This document shows positions 9,259 through 18,435 of a stretch of DNA of 64,000 bases, one piece after another; position 1 is the first letter of the stretch, and every line of letters starts with the position of its first letter. Position numbers and translations under genes: made by a program. The stretch comes from Nanobdellati archaeon (GTDB taxonomy: Archaea > B1Sed10-29 > JAGVWA01). The stretch covers positions 85,960-149,959 of the forward strand of contig JAGVWA010000001.1 in NCBI GenBank assembly GCA_018304505.1, read 5' to 3'. The notes under the pieces are model-generated. The model had not been told where the DNA came from and searched no databases. It saw nothing but the letters and a program-made list of their open reading frames with translations.

Positions 9259-9693
9259 ATGCAGCTCCAAGACGAAGTACCAAAGCACGACAACATTGTG
9301 TACGTAGCTTTGATTGCCCTATCGATATACTCTCTGTACACTGTTTTCACGTACTCGCTTATCGACACCAAGGCCACTTACACAATGCGCTTCATCAACA
9401 AACCAGAAGCCCTTAATGCAACGCAGAATTTAGACTTTTCAGTATCCCTCAGAACAGACGCTAGCATCCCCGTGAATTTCACTACACTCGTACTTATTGA
9501 TGGAATTATCGTGGAAAGCGACAGCAAAACAATTGGCCCGCAAAGCGAAAACACACTGCAATTTTCGTTAGCAAATCCCGGTGTTGGAAAACACCGTGTA
9601 CTGTTAAAGGTATTTGATCCTCTGCGGGATTACGATTCTTATTCCAGCAGGGCACGGCCATACGAATTATACTTCAACGTTGATGTGAAATGA
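9259..9693 (+). CDS. Membrane-anchored beta-sandwich hypothetical protein
   Basis: A 144-residue protein with one hydrophobic segment (about 14-34), then a domain of short beta strands resembling CARDB/Ig-like folds (NLDFSVSLRTD, IPVNFTTLVLIDG, GVGKHRVLLKV). It carries N-x-T sites. Its stop overlaps the next start by 4 bp, so it is tightly coupled to the STT3-like gene. Not recognised beyond the fold; perhaps an accessory subunit of the glycosyltransferase that follows. Confidence 0.7.
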   Translation: MQLQDEVPKHDNIVYVALIALSIYSLYTVFTYSLIDTKATYTMRFINKPEALNATQNLDFSVSLRTDASIPVNFTTLVLIDGIIVESDSKTIGPQSENTLQFSLANPGVGKHRVLLKVFDPLRDYDSYSSRARPYELYFNVDVK

Positions 9694-11129
9694 TTTCAAA
9701 ACAGCTATTCATAATCGCAGTGCTCCTGATTTTCATTAGCGGAAGCGCAATTCGCGTGGCCCCAACTATTGTTTACGACAAGCCCCTTAAGTACGACTCA
9801 TACTATCACGTACGCGTGGCAGAACTACTTAAAGAAACCGGCAACATTCCCGAAGTTTTTCCATATCCAAAGACGGGCAGGCCCCACCTTTATCCTCCAC
9901 TGTACCACGTCCTGCTCGGGTTTATCAGCTTTGCCATCGGCCTCTCTGTTATCGATTCTGTTCGGTTGCTACTGCCGTTCATGGCGTCCATAATACCGAT
10001 AGGCGTGCTGTGGTTTGCCACAAAACGATATAATTACTCCACCACAGCCCTGCTTGCGATGTTCTTCGTCTCATTCAGCCCCTTCTTTTTAACGTCAAGC
10101 TTCGATTCGCCAGAACTGATCAGCATCTTCATAAGCATCTTTGCAATAAACTATTTTCTCCAAGAAAAGTACATGCAGGCCAGCATGCTCTACGGCGTCA
10201 GCTTCCTGTTCAGCGCACTATCATCAATTTACACCGCAATCCCCCTCGTGATTCTGTTGCTTTCAGAGAAAAATTTCAAAAAAATCGCTATCCTGCTTTC
10301 AATACCTGCCGTTACAATGGCAGCATGGTATTTGCCGAGATTTGAGCTACTGTACGCATTCGACAATTCCTTCGGCACGATCTTTGTAGAAAAAACGATA
10401 GACTTCTGGACCAAATTTTACACGCCATTCATTGTTGGCTCTGTCATCTCGGCCTTTGCGCTGTTCAATTTGCAAATGGACAGGACAAGGAAGCTTTGGA
10501 TCATCTGGACGCTGTTCTTCATCACTGTATTCTTAACGCATTTCGTGACGCCGGCGTTCCACCCCTGGCGCATGCCCATCTACCTGAACCTCGGCTTTGC
10601 ATTCCTGTTAAGTGACACACTGACACATAATCGGCACAGGCTCAAGTCCCTATTTGCGATCTTCTTCGTCCTTTCATTCTTCTTGATAAGCATGAACGTA
10701 TACGAGTCAAGGATACTCAAGCCCCCATTGCCGAATAATGAGTACGACATGATCTCGTGGATTGACAAGAGCATCCCGAATGACAAAAACGTCCTCTCGG
10801 GCTACGTGTTCTGCAGTAACTTAATGACGTTCAGCGACAACAATTGCCTCCTCGATACGTATTTTGAAAGCATTCCAAACAAGACTGCGTGGTTCGATTA
10901 CGAAAACTTCTTCTGGAACTCGAACATCCAATTCACGCAACGTGTTTTCGATAACTATGACATTGACTACATAGCGTTTTCAAGCCAGGACTGGGGGCAA
11001 GAGCTCGTGAACGACTTTGACTCAGAAAAACTATACGCGACGTGGGAGTGCAAACTCAATTGTCTTCGTGATGCCTCGGTGTACAAGCTTAATAAGCAAA
11101 ACGGCACAGTGAAATACTTAGGTGGTTAA
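9690..11129 (+). CDS. STT3/AglB-like membrane glycosyltransferase (GT-C), short form
   Basis: A 479-residue protein with many membrane segments. Near residue 35 the loop KYDSYYHVR corresponds to the D.YYH.R motif of AglB/STT3 oligosaccharyltransferases. Near residue 400 the segment AWFDYENF resembles a degenerate WWDYG motif. It is much shorter than AglB (about 850 residues) and lacks its large outer domain. It forms an operon with the upstream beta-sandwich protein (4-bp overlap) and the following paralog. It could transfer glycans or single sugars to surface proteins such as the S-layer; activity is inferred. Confidence 0.72.
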   Translation: MISKQLFIIAVLLIFISGSAIRVAPTIVYDKPLKYDSYYHVRVAELLKETGNIPEVFPYPKTGRPHLYPPLYHVLLGFISFAIGLSVIDSVRLLLPFMASIIPIGVLWFATKRYNYSTTALLAMFFVSFSPFFLTSSFDSPELISIFISIFAINYFLQEKYMQASMLYGVSFLFSALSSIYTAIPLVILLLSEKNFKKIAILLSIPAVTMAAWYLPRFELLYAFDNSFGTIFVEKTIDFWTKFYTPFIVGSVISAFALFNLQMDRTRKLWIIWTLFFITVFLTHFVTPAFHPWRMPIYLNLGFAFLLSDTLTHNRHRLKSLFAIFFVLSFFLISMNVYESRILKPPLPNNEYDMISWIDKSIPNDKNVLSGYVFCSNLMTFSDNNCLLDTYFESIPNKTAWFDYENFFWNSNIQFTQRVFDNYDIDYIAFSSQDWGQELVNDFDSEKLYATWECKLNCLRDASVYKLNKQNGTVKYLGG

Positions 11130-11145
11130 AGACGGTGATCGAAAA

Positions 11146-12615
11146 ATGAACAAGAAAATATTGTGGATATCCCTAGCATTTCTGATACTCTACTCCACGC
11201 CGCAACTACTGCGCGACGTGTACCTTGACGGAAACCTGATAGGCTTCACCACATATTTCCACGAACGCTCTGCAGAGAACCTTTTGCAGGGACAATTCTA
11301 TGATAACCTTAGCTTTGGAGGCAGGCCGTACACATACCCCCCTGGATTCCACGTGCTCCTAGCCCTGTTAATGCCAATAGGCAAATACCTAGTTCCATTG
11401 TTCGGCGCCATCGGAATAGTTGTTTGTTATTTCTTCAGCAAGCAGATAGGGCTGAGCGAAAAAGAGGCAACCCTTGCATCGGTTTTCCTTGGAATAATTC
11501 CAGGGTTCTTCTACTTGTCTAGCCACATCAATCCAAGGCTGCCGGCACTGGTTGCGCTTGTTGCGGCGTTTTACTTCCTGCAGAAAACAGAAATGAGAGA
11601 CAAACTCGCCGCAGCATTGCTCTTGTCATTTGTTTTCCTGCTGCACCCATTGGTTGGCTTCACTGGCCTTGTTTTCGGCGCAGTCCTGTTTAACAAGAAC
11701 AAAATCGCCATTCCGTACGCAATCGCCCTTGGCGCATTCGCATTATGGTTTATCCCTTTCACTTACGCCAATGGTCTTCCGATGCCGAGCGAGTTCTACA
11801 GCAACTACTCTGAATTGCAGCGCGGGGTTCAATACTTTATTTACGAAACAGGCACAGCTGGCGACAGCGTCGGCATAATAATGCTTGCCATCGCAGCTTT
11901 CGGCTTGTTCAAGGTCTCTGGGAAAGAAGAGCGGACCATTGCACGGTGGTTCGTTCTCGCCGTTGTTGCAGCATTGGTGCTGGGAAATAGGCTTGATGAA
12001 CAAATCCTGTTCCCGACAGCGATTTTGATGAGCATTGTCATTTCCAGGCATTTAGCTGACTTTGAAAAATCATTCAACCTGAATAAATTCATAGCCCGAA
12101 GCAAGTTAAAGATGCTCTTCAGCGTGTACTGCATTGGCCTTGTTGCCGCGGTTTTCATCAACATGACGACTTTCATGCCCTACCAGAATGACTACCATGC
12201 GTTGCAGTGGATCAAGCTCAACACCCCGCAGGACGCGGTCGTGGCGAGCGCGTGGGAACTGGGGCACTGGGTCACTGGAATCGCAGAGCGAAAGAACATT
12301 ATTGACGCGTATGCAGAGTATGCGCCTGAAATTGACGAGCGCTACAAGGATGTGCAGAACATCTTCTTTTCATCCGATGTTGATGAAGTGCTCCCCATCC
12401 TCAGGAAATACAACATAACATACATATACTATCGCGTAACTGAACTAAACCACTGTTCGGGCCTGCCGTTCCTGACAAGATCAGGGTACTTAGACACGGT
12501 TTTTCAAGAGGCGTCTGCTGATGGCAGATCAACAAGCTTAGTTTTCAAGATTGAGTATAGTGGTACCAACGCAAAACAAGACCTGTGCAGCTCATTAATA
12601 GCTTCAAGCAAATAG
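11146..12615 (+). CDS. Second STT3/AglB-like membrane protein with degenerate motifs
   Basis: A 489-residue polytopic protein, paralogous in layout to the gene upstream. The first outer loop has TYFHER where AglB has D.YYH.R, so the acidic residue is lost. Near residue 375 SAWELGHWVTGIAER corresponds to WWDYGHWI, again altered. The ATG at 11146 with GGTGAT upstream is preferred over a GTG at 11122 that overlaps the previous gene. Its 3' end overlaps the convergent truD gene by 12 bp. The motif losses suggest a changed substrate or a non-catalytic partner. Confidence 0.68.
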   Translation: MNKKILWISLAFLILYSTPQLLRDVYLDGNLIGFTTYFHERSAENLLQGQFYDNLSFGGRPYTYPPGFHVLLALLMPIGKYLVPLFGAIGIVVCYFFSKQIGLSEKEATLASVFLGIIPGFFYLSSHINPRLPALVALVAAFYFLQKTEMRDKLAAALLLSFVFLLHPLVGFTGLVFGAVLFNKNKIAIPYAIALGAFALWFIPFTYANGLPMPSEFYSNYSELQRGVQYFIYETGTAGDSVGIIMLAIAAFGLFKVSGKEERTIARWFVLAVVAALVLGNRLDEQILFPTAILMSIVISRHLADFEKSFNLNKFIARSKLKMLFSVYCIGLVAAVFINMTTFMPYQNDYHALQWIKLNTPQDAVVASAWELGHWVTGIAERKNIIDAYAEYAPEIDERYKDVQNIFFSSDVDEVLPILRKYNITYIYYRVTELNHCSGLPFLTRSGYLDTVFQEASADGRSTSLVFKIEYSGTNAKQDLCSSLIASSK

Positions 12616-13683
12616 TTCTTCAATAGCAACAGTTGCATAGCTGCCCTTAGGCAACTCGAATTGTACGACCTTGTATTCCTGAGTTGACTCGAGCACGTTG
12701 AAGTTTCTCAATTCGACATACAGCGCCCTTCTGTGGCCCTTTGAGGAAAGCTCTTTTAGCTCGCGAATTTCGAACGCCCCTTTTTCCAAACCGTGCTTTT
12801 CGAAAACTTCCCGTTCGAGGGGATTCATAAACTTTGTCTGCGAGCCAAACAGCGGGCCGTCTGTGTAATTCAGTTTTCGTTCAATAACAATGTCCAAGAA
12901 CTCATTGAAGAGCCTTGACTGGAACGCATGCACAAACATCTTCTTTATGCGCCTCGGCAGGCTGTTTATCGCCCCTCTGAAATCCCCCGGGTTCGCGTCA
13001 AGATATCCAAGTAAGGTGCGCTCGTATTTCAAATGCATTGGGTAGTACTGCAGCGCCCCGTGGAAGTCTCCCCAATTATCTACAAGTTTGCGCCTCGCGT
13101 CCAGCGATTCTTTTTCCTCTTTTTCATGTATGTCACAGAGATAGATTTTCACGGCCTGTTCATAATTACGCTTTAAGATCTGCCCCCCCACCACGTCAGT
13201 TATAGCCCGGGTTTTTCCAAAGCGCTGCTCTCCAAAGTAGTTTGGTATTTTAGTAACACTGCGCGGTTCTCTTTCAGTGTACACCTTAATCGTGAACTTG
13301 TTGCCTGAGAGATCGCCGAGCATTATTTGGGCATCTGAAAAATAAATGGGCTGCAGTTCAATGTCGCGTATCCGAATGCCTTTTAATTCCCCGATCTTTT
13401 CAGCCGGCAATGATACCCTCTGTGCTGTTACTGCTTTTTTGTCCTTGGTTCCAGCAATGCCGATTTTGTTGTGGCTCATCCTGAGTTGCTTGGCGATGGC
13501 CTTCAGGGCCTGCTGGTTATCCCAGTTTGTTTTTTGTAATTTACAAATTAGGTATTCCCCCTTCGACGTAGAATCAAAGGATTCAGGCGTGTTGATTTTC
13601 ATTACCTGGGCTTGTGGCGTTATCTCCTCTACTATGAAGTCTTCGGGTGACTTCTTGATTTCGTAGGCCTGTTTATCTGGCAT
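12604..13683 (-). CDS. truD: tRNA pseudouridine synthase D
   Basis: A 359-residue protein with the TruD signatures: FIVEEI near the N-terminus, GIAGTKDKKAVTAQ containing the catalytic Asp, LGDLSGNKFTI, and NYFGEQRFG. TruD modifies U13 of tRNA-Glu and related tRNAs. It starts 3 bp after the stop of the flavin reductase on the same strand and overlaps the convergent STT3-like gene at its 3' end. Confidence 0.95.
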   Translation of the reverse strand: MPDKQAYEIKKSPEDFIVEEITPQAQVMKINTPESFDSTSKGEYLICKLQKTNWDNQQALKAIAKQLRMSHNKIGIAGTKDKKAVTAQRVSLPAEKIGELKGIRIRDIELQPIYFSDAQIMLGDLSGNKFTIKVYTEREPRSVTKIPNYFGEQRFGKTRAITDVVGGQILKRNYEQAVKIYLCDIHEKEEKESLDARRKLVDNWGDFHGALQYYPMHLKYERTLLGYLDANPGDFRGAINSLPRRIKKMFVHAFQSRLFNEFLDIVIERKLNYTDGPLFGSQTKFMNPLEREVFEKHGLEKGAFEIRELKELSSKGHRRALYVELRNFNVLESTQEYKVVQFELPKGSYATVAIEELFA

Positions 13684-13686
13684 GCC

Positions 13687-14406
13687 TTACCACTGCTCTT
13701 TGTGCAATAGGTCTTTAGGGATGCCGTTTTCTTCAAGCATGCTTATCATGGCTTCTGCAAACTGCGGAGAGCCGCAGACGTAGTAATGGCACTCCGCTGG
13801 TTTTTCAACGTACTTCTTGACCATTTCGTAATCTATTCTGCGAGCTTCCCCATCCAGAGTTTCGCCTTCAGCCAAACGGGTAAACGCATTAACTACTACG
13901 ATTTTTTCTTTTGGCACGCCCCTCAATTCCTGGAACTCGGTTTTACACAAGAGCATGTCCTTGTTTTTGCACGAGAAGAAAAAGTAAATCTGCTTTGGAA
14001 AGCCACTTTCCAGTAAGAACTTTGCCATGCTCCTTAACGGCGTTATTCCTGTTCCAGCACCGAGCAGCACCACTGGCCTTGTTTTGTCGTCAAGCAGGTT
14101 GAACTTACCAAATGGCCCATGCACGTTGATTTCTCCACCGATCACGAGTTGATCCTTGAGCTTGTTTGTGAATTTTCCTTCTATGCCTATGATTAGCTCA
14201 ATTTTGTCTGTGACATTTGGTGAGCTGGCTATCGAATACGACCGTTTAAGGTTCGGCTCATCGTCGAAGAACAGCATCACGAATTGCCCGGGAATGAACC
14301 TAAAATCATTAACAGGCAACTTGAGCGTGAATTTGTATACCGTTGGCGCGTCTTCTTCGATCTTCGCGAGTGTGGCTTTCAGAATTCTCGGTTTTGATGA
14401 CTCCAT
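13687..14406 (-). CDS. Ferredoxin-NADP reductase-like FAD/NAD(P) oxidoreductase
   Basis: A 239-residue protein with RSYSIASSP (FAD binding, RxYS motif) around residue 56, GAGTGITPLRSM (NAD(P) binding) around 118, and a C-terminal YYVCGSPQFAEAM segment near the nicotinamide pocket. No iron-sulfur ligand set is present, so it is a stand-alone FNR-type reductase. Electron partner unknown. Probably transcribed with truD, although no functional link is obvious. Confidence 0.87.
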   Translation of the reverse strand: MESSKPRILKATLAKIEEDAPTVYKFTLKLPVNDFRFIPGQFVMLFFDDEPNLKRSYSIASSPNVTDKIELIIGIEGKFTNKLKDQLVIGGEINVHGPFGKFNLLDDKTRPVVLLGAGTGITPLRSMAKFLLESGFPKQIYFFFSCKNKDMLLCKTEFQELRGVPKEKIVVVNAFTRLAEGETLDGEARRIDYEMVKKYVEKPAECHYYVCGSPQFAEAMISMLEENGIPKDLLHKEQW

Positions 14407-14469
14407 ACAATCGTCCGCTCCATTGCCATTTGATTACTTACACGGATTACTTACCTTTTATTATTTACA

Positions 14470-17232
14470 TTACTTGTACCGAAGCATTGCGCCGATTCCG
14501 CCGAAGCCCTGCAGGAACTTCCTCCCAGCTTCTGTTTCCGTTGAAATTATTTCAATCTCCGCGCCGGTTTGTTCAGCAAGTTCAATGAACACATCGACTA
14601 AATCCTTAAGTTCCACTTCCTGTTTTGCATTGCATTCCTTGCAAACGTGGTTCTCCTTGTTGAACTGAAAAACGCTTTTTACTGTTTGCTCCTCAACATG
14701 CCCATTCGTGCACGTCATGGTTGCGCGCTTCCAGTCAATGTCCTCGGACAGCAAAACCAACTTGGCCTGCCCATTTAGTAGGACCTGCTTTACAATCTCT
14801 TCCCCATACACAGCCAAACCTTTTTTGGCGGCCTCCGCGATGAAGTCCTCGACGAGTTTCATTTCCTTGTGTATCTCCAGGTCCTTGATCAGGCCCTCTG
14901 ACATGTTCACTGCTTCCTGAATTCCAAATTCGTCTGTGTAGCCCGTATCGACAATGCCAATGAACTTGGCGGTGATGTTGTTGTGCAGGTTCGAGTTTTT
15001 CGCGAACGCGTGCTTAGTGGGCCCGCTGCCCCCGAGTATGATGCCCGTGATTTTCTCGTCTGCAAAGATCTCATTCATTGATTCTGCGATTTCCTTGAAA
15101 AACAATTCTGCTTGTTCTTCTATTAGGCGATCGAAACGCAGGGCTGAATTGTGTACCACGAGATTGTTGGCTACAAAGGATTCGGTAGCCGGAACCGCCA
15201 AGTCCCAGTACTTTCCTGTTGGGTTTTCAAGCACCTGTTTTTCCTTAACCTCTACCTGCATAAGTTCTGAGGCTCCGATTTTTTCCAGCAGGTTTAGGTA
15301 TGAACGCTCTTCAAAAGACAATAGCTTACCGTGAAGCGCTTTTTTGGCGGCTGAGACAATGTTTTTGTTGTAAACCTTGAAACTGATGTTCCTGTGCCCG
15401 TTCAAAAACCCATTTGCTGCCTGAAACATGGTGGCTTTGAAGCCTAGCCGTAGTAACAGTTCTTTGATGAACCTTCCGCTTACAGGCACTTGGTCTGTGG
15501 TGCTCCTATAAGCCTCGGATAACTTTATCTTCGCTTGTTTTTTGGCGCTTGCAAACCCTATGTGCTCTTTAAAAAGTGCTCTTGAAGTTGGTTCTGAAAT
15601 GTCGATTTCGAATTGGTTTGACTGCGCCTTGACTTTATAGTTTGGCTTTGAGATCACTGATGATATTATGCCAAAGCGCAATAGGAGTAATTGGATTTGC
15701 TTTATCATTAGCTCGTTGGCCATTGCAAGGCAAATTCGTGACCCTCGGCATGAATCCCCTGTTTTTCTGTTGTTGACGTAGCCCTCGCCATCGAATAACC
15801 CTCTGAGGAAACCTTTCAATACCCGGTTTTCTGCCCTCATGATTTTCTCGGGAACGCTTATGGTCTTGCTTTTCTTTTCGAGTTCGGGGAAATTCATAAC
15901 TAAGAAATCCCGGAAGTCGAGGCTGTGGATGGATACGACGTAATGGCCTTTGCTTGGCCTGTTTCTCATCGAGGGTTTGAGGCCTGTGGTTTTTTCAACC
16001 AATGTGCAGTAGTGCCCTGCCACTTGTTTGTCGCCTTCATATAGCCTGATTCTGTTCCGCTCAAGGTTGCCGTCTACGAGCATATACCCGACTAACTGGA
16101 CCAAGTCGCTTGTTAGCGTTTCCTGAGCAATGAAGGGCTCGTACTTCGTCACGTATCTTGAAAAAAAGTCCTCCTTGTCGAGTCCATAAATCGCTAGTAT
16201 CCGTTCTATTGTTGTGTCAAGTAAATCCGCTTTTCCTATCTCAAAGTTAGATAGTGTGGCTTGTGCAATGCCTGCTTTTTCGGCGGCATCCCGCTGAAGC
16301 ATTTTCAGGGATTTGCGTTTGCTTATCAGTTGCTCTCTACCGCTGTTTGTTATTCTATAGACCAGCGGCAGTTGTTGAAGGCTTACAGGCCCTGTGTTGA
16401 CATAAATCTTTCTGACTGACAAAATCATATCCCCTTTTTCGATGTCTGCTGCCTGTTTTGCCCTGATGCCCGTATTGCCTAAGGTGAAGAAATAGTGCTC
16501 GGGTGTGGTGTTGATTTCAAGCTGGGGAGATGTTGTTCTGATAATGTAGGCTTCGTCGCTTGTTTTTGAAAACACTTGCTCGCACTTTTGGCACCCAAGC
16601 TTGAAGTTCACGTTGTCTGAAGACACGACAACGTCGCCCGCCTTCACGTGCTTTAGCGGCAAGATCACGCCATCTTGTCTCTGTATCAGCGTGTCTTCGT
16701 GCAGGCATTGCCCCCCTTTGTGGTGTTTTCCCGGCACTGTGGAGTGCATTTTTTTGATGATGTTTGACTGCTTGCCTTTCATGATCGCCAGGGTCGCCTC
16801 GCGGCGGTCCATTACCACGATGCCGTACTGATCCTTTGCCTCTAAGTATCGCTCTAGGGGCTCTACAAGAAATGTTGAGTCGCAGCGATAGGTCTGAATA
16901 GGTATTGGGTCTTCAGGAGGCACTACTGTAAACACCTCAATTTTGTTGTCGATGCTGCCGGCGAAAATCGCTACGCCGTTCTCTGGCGGTTTATTGACCC
17001 CTTTAAGCATGTGCAGAATCCGCTCCAGGGCAGACTGCACGTTCTTTCTGGTCTGCTTCGACTTGATGTTCGAGGCTTGCCCCATCTCATCGCGCAGTTT
17101 GGCAACTACATCGTTAACATTGTAGCTCGGCGGAATGTAAACACTAATCAACTCTGTGCCCTGCCCGCGTAGCGTTTTCAGGTGCTTGAGCTTCTTCTGG
17201 AACTCGTAGAACTCCCTTGAATGCCGTGCCAT
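14470..17232 (-). CDS. prf1: Peptide chain release factor aRF1, interrupted by an intein
   Basis: The host protein is about 400 residues after removing a 520-residue intein. Residues 1-175 start MARHSREFYEF, contain GTELISVYIPP and end KHHKGGQ, the peptidyl-tRNA hydrolysis motif; the host resumes SALRFDRLIEEQ after the intein. The C-terminal domain keeps the CTNGH and CKEC zinc-type cysteines. Start 17232 is preferred over an ATG at 17268 because a TATA element near 17280 would place the transcript start downstream of 17268. aRF1 reads all three stop codons. Since the intein separates Gln175 from Ser, translation termination should depend on splicing. Divergent from UMP kinase. Confidence 0.95.
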   Translation of the reverse strand: MARHSREFYEFQKKLKHLKTLRGQGTELISVYIPPSYNVNDVVAKLRDEMGQASNIKSKQTRKNVQSALERILHMLKGVNKPPENGVAIFAGSIDNKIEVFTVVPPEDPIPIQTYRCDSTFLVEPLERYLEAKDQYGIVVMDRREATLAIMKGKQSNIIKKMHSTVPGKHHKGGQCLHEDTLIQRQDGVILPLKHVKAGDVVVSSDNVNFKLGCQKCEQVFSKTSDEAYIIRTTSPQLEINTTPEHYFFTLGNTGIRAKQAADIEKGDMILSVRKIYVNTGPVSLQQLPLVYRITNSGREQLISKRKSLKMLQRDAAEKAGIAQATLSNFEIGKADLLDTTIERILAIYGLDKEDFFSRYVTKYEPFIAQETLTSDLVQLVGYMLVDGNLERNRIRLYEGDKQVAGHYCTLVEKTTGLKPSMRNRPSKGHYVVSIHSLDFRDFLVMNFPELEKKSKTISVPEKIMRAENRVLKGFLRGLFDGEGYVNNRKTGDSCRGSRICLAMANELMIKQIQLLLLRFGIISSVISKPNYKVKAQSNQFEIDISEPTSRALFKEHIGFASAKKQAKIKLSEAYRSTTDQVPVSGRFIKELLLRLGFKATMFQAANGFLNGHRNISFKVYNKNIVSAAKKALHGKLLSFEERSYLNLLEKIGASELMQVEVKEKQVLENPTGKYWDLAVPATESFVANNLVVHNSALRFDRLIEEQAELFFKEIAESMNEIFADEKITGIILGGSGPTKHAFAKNSNLHNNITAKFIGIVDTGYTDEFGIQEAVNMSEGLIKDLEIHKEMKLVEDFIAEAAKKGLAVYGEEIVKQVLLNGQAKLVLLSEDIDWKRATMTCTNGHVEEQTVKSVFQFNKENHVCKECNAKQEVELKDLVDVFIELAEQTGAEIEIISTETEAGRKFLQGFGGIGAMLRYK
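15148..16707 (-). mobile_element. Intein with LAGLIDADG homing endonuclease and XRE-type HTH
   Basis: A 520-residue insertion beginning with Cys1 (CLHEDTLIQ, block A) directly after the aRF1 GGQ and ending VANNLVVHN before Ser+1. Block B TTPEH is at intein residues 67-71. Residues about 125-185 form an XRE/HTH_3-like domain (LQRDAAEKAGIAQATLSNFE). LAGLIDADG-type motifs occur at 205-213 (LVGYMLVDG) and 300-309 (FLRGLFDGEG), each with an acidic residue, so the endonuclease may be active. The C-terminal block is WDLAVPATESFVANNLVVHN with His-Asn at the splice junction. All core splicing residues are present. Confidence 0.93.
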
Positions 17233-17277
17233 GCCGATTTCATCTCTGGTGTGTGCGCCTGTGTGCAAAGAAAAGTC

Positions 17278-17311
17278 TTATATTGGTATTATGGGTTCTG
17301 TTAATTATAAA
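17278..17311. promoter_or_regulatory. Divergent promoters of aRF1 and UMP kinase
   Basis: On the minus strand AATATAAG near 17280 is placed for aRF1. On the plus strand AATTATAAATG at 17302-17311 lies about 25 bp before the UMP kinase ATG at 17328, giving a leaderless transcript. Confidence 0.5.
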
Positions 17312-17327
17312 TGTTTCAGGGTATATT

Positions 17328-17993
17328 ATGGTTGTTGTCGTCAGTCTCGGCGGGTCTCTCGTGTTCGACAAGAAACTCGATACTGGCTATTTGAAAAAGC
17401 TGGCTAGGTTACTCCGCGAGTCGAAAAAGCAATACTGCATCACTGTTGGAGGTGGAAAGATTTCCCGAGACTACATCTCTGCTGCGCGGGAGTTCAAGGA
17501 AAACAACTTTGAACTTGACATGATCGCCATTCAACTTACTAAGGCCAACGCGCGCATTGCTGCATCTGCTTTTGGGGGCCTGTTCTTTGACAAGATCTCT
17601 GAGGCCGCGGACTTCATTGCTATTGAGGACAAAACCGTTGTGCTCGGCGGCACTTCGCCTGGGCAGAGCACAGACACTGTCGCAGCGCTGTTGGCCGAGG
17701 ACATTAAGGCAGAGCGCTTTGTCAACCTGAGCAACGTGAACGGGATTTATGATAAAGACCCGAAAAAGCGCGGTGCGAAGCTGATCAAGAAAATGACGCA
17801 CAAAGACTTGACGAAATTTGCTTTTGAGAATGACGAGCGGCAGCCCGGAAAGCACTTCATCATCGACAGCATGGCTGCCAAGATTCTAGAACGGGCCAAC
17901 ATCGAGGGGCACTTTGTCAATGGAAAAAAATGGAAAGACGTGAAGCCTGCCTTGCTGGGCAAGCCTCACAGCGGCACCTTAGTCAAAAATTGA
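17328..17993 (+). CDS. pyrH: Archaeal UMP kinase
   Basis: A 221-residue amino-acid-kinase-fold enzyme: VVSLGGSLV at the start (phosphate binding), VGGGK near residue 40, GGTSPGQSTDTVAALLAE, and VNGIYDKDPKK near the C-terminal third. It phosphorylates UMP to UDP. The ATG at 17328 starts exactly at the conserved strand and fits the TATA box upstream; longer in-frame N-termini are not family-like. The last 15 bp overlap the convergent MW-type gene. Confidence 0.95.
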   Translation: MVVVVSLGGSLVFDKKLDTGYLKKLARLLRESKKQYCITVGGGKISRDYISAAREFKENNFELDMIAIQLTKANARIAASAFGGLFFDKISEAADFIAIEDKTVVLGGTSPGQSTDTVAALLAEDIKAERFVNLSNVNGIYDKDPKKRGAKLIKKMTHKDLTKFAFENDERQPGKHFIIDSMAAKILERANIEGHFVNGKKWKDVKPALLGKPHSGTLVKN

Positions 17994-18305
17994 GCGTTCG
18001 CTTGCCTGCCATGAACCCATTAAGTCTTGTCTTCCTGCTTCTTTTCTCGAGAAGCCATCCTCGGACCCCCCAATAACAGATCTCGGTTCTTGGCTTAGGT
18101 CAACACCTGACGCGTTTGCGTAGAACGCTGCTGCATCTTCTGACGTAGTTGGGCCTTCCATTCGTGCCGTAAATAATTTGCCTCTACTATCTAACGGTTC
18201 TGGTAGTCGCCTCACGAGACCTATTATCTGCGCGCCATCCCTGTTGCTATCGATAATTACACTTCCCCGTGGGCCTTCCCATTGGTCGTCTTGTTGATTC
18301 CACAT
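17979..18305 (-). CDS. Small orphan protein with N-terminal Met-Trp (MWNQQ)
   Basis: A 108-residue soluble protein starting MWNQQDDQW, with a GPRGSVIID strand and several Arg/Ser/Glu-rich stretches. The ATG at 18305 is preceded by GGAGGA and is favoured over an ATG at 18320. It shares its first five residues with the 51-residue gene at 20044-20199. Five other small proteins in this window also start Met-Trp. No known domain is visible. Confidence 0.6.
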   Translation of the reverse strand: MWNQQDDQWEGPRGSVIIDSNRDGAQIIGLVRRLPEPLDSRGKLFTARMEGPTTSEDAAAFYANASGVDLSQEPRSVIGGSEDGFSRKEAGRQDLMGSWQASERSIFD

Positions 18306-18435
18306 GCTGTATTCCTCCACACTGTTGATTTTTTGATTTATTTTACAGAATCGTAGCTAGGGTGAGCTTTCTGTAATAAAATTAAACTTCTCTTGTATTT
18401 AAACATATCGGAGATATCGGGATTTGCCGACATCG

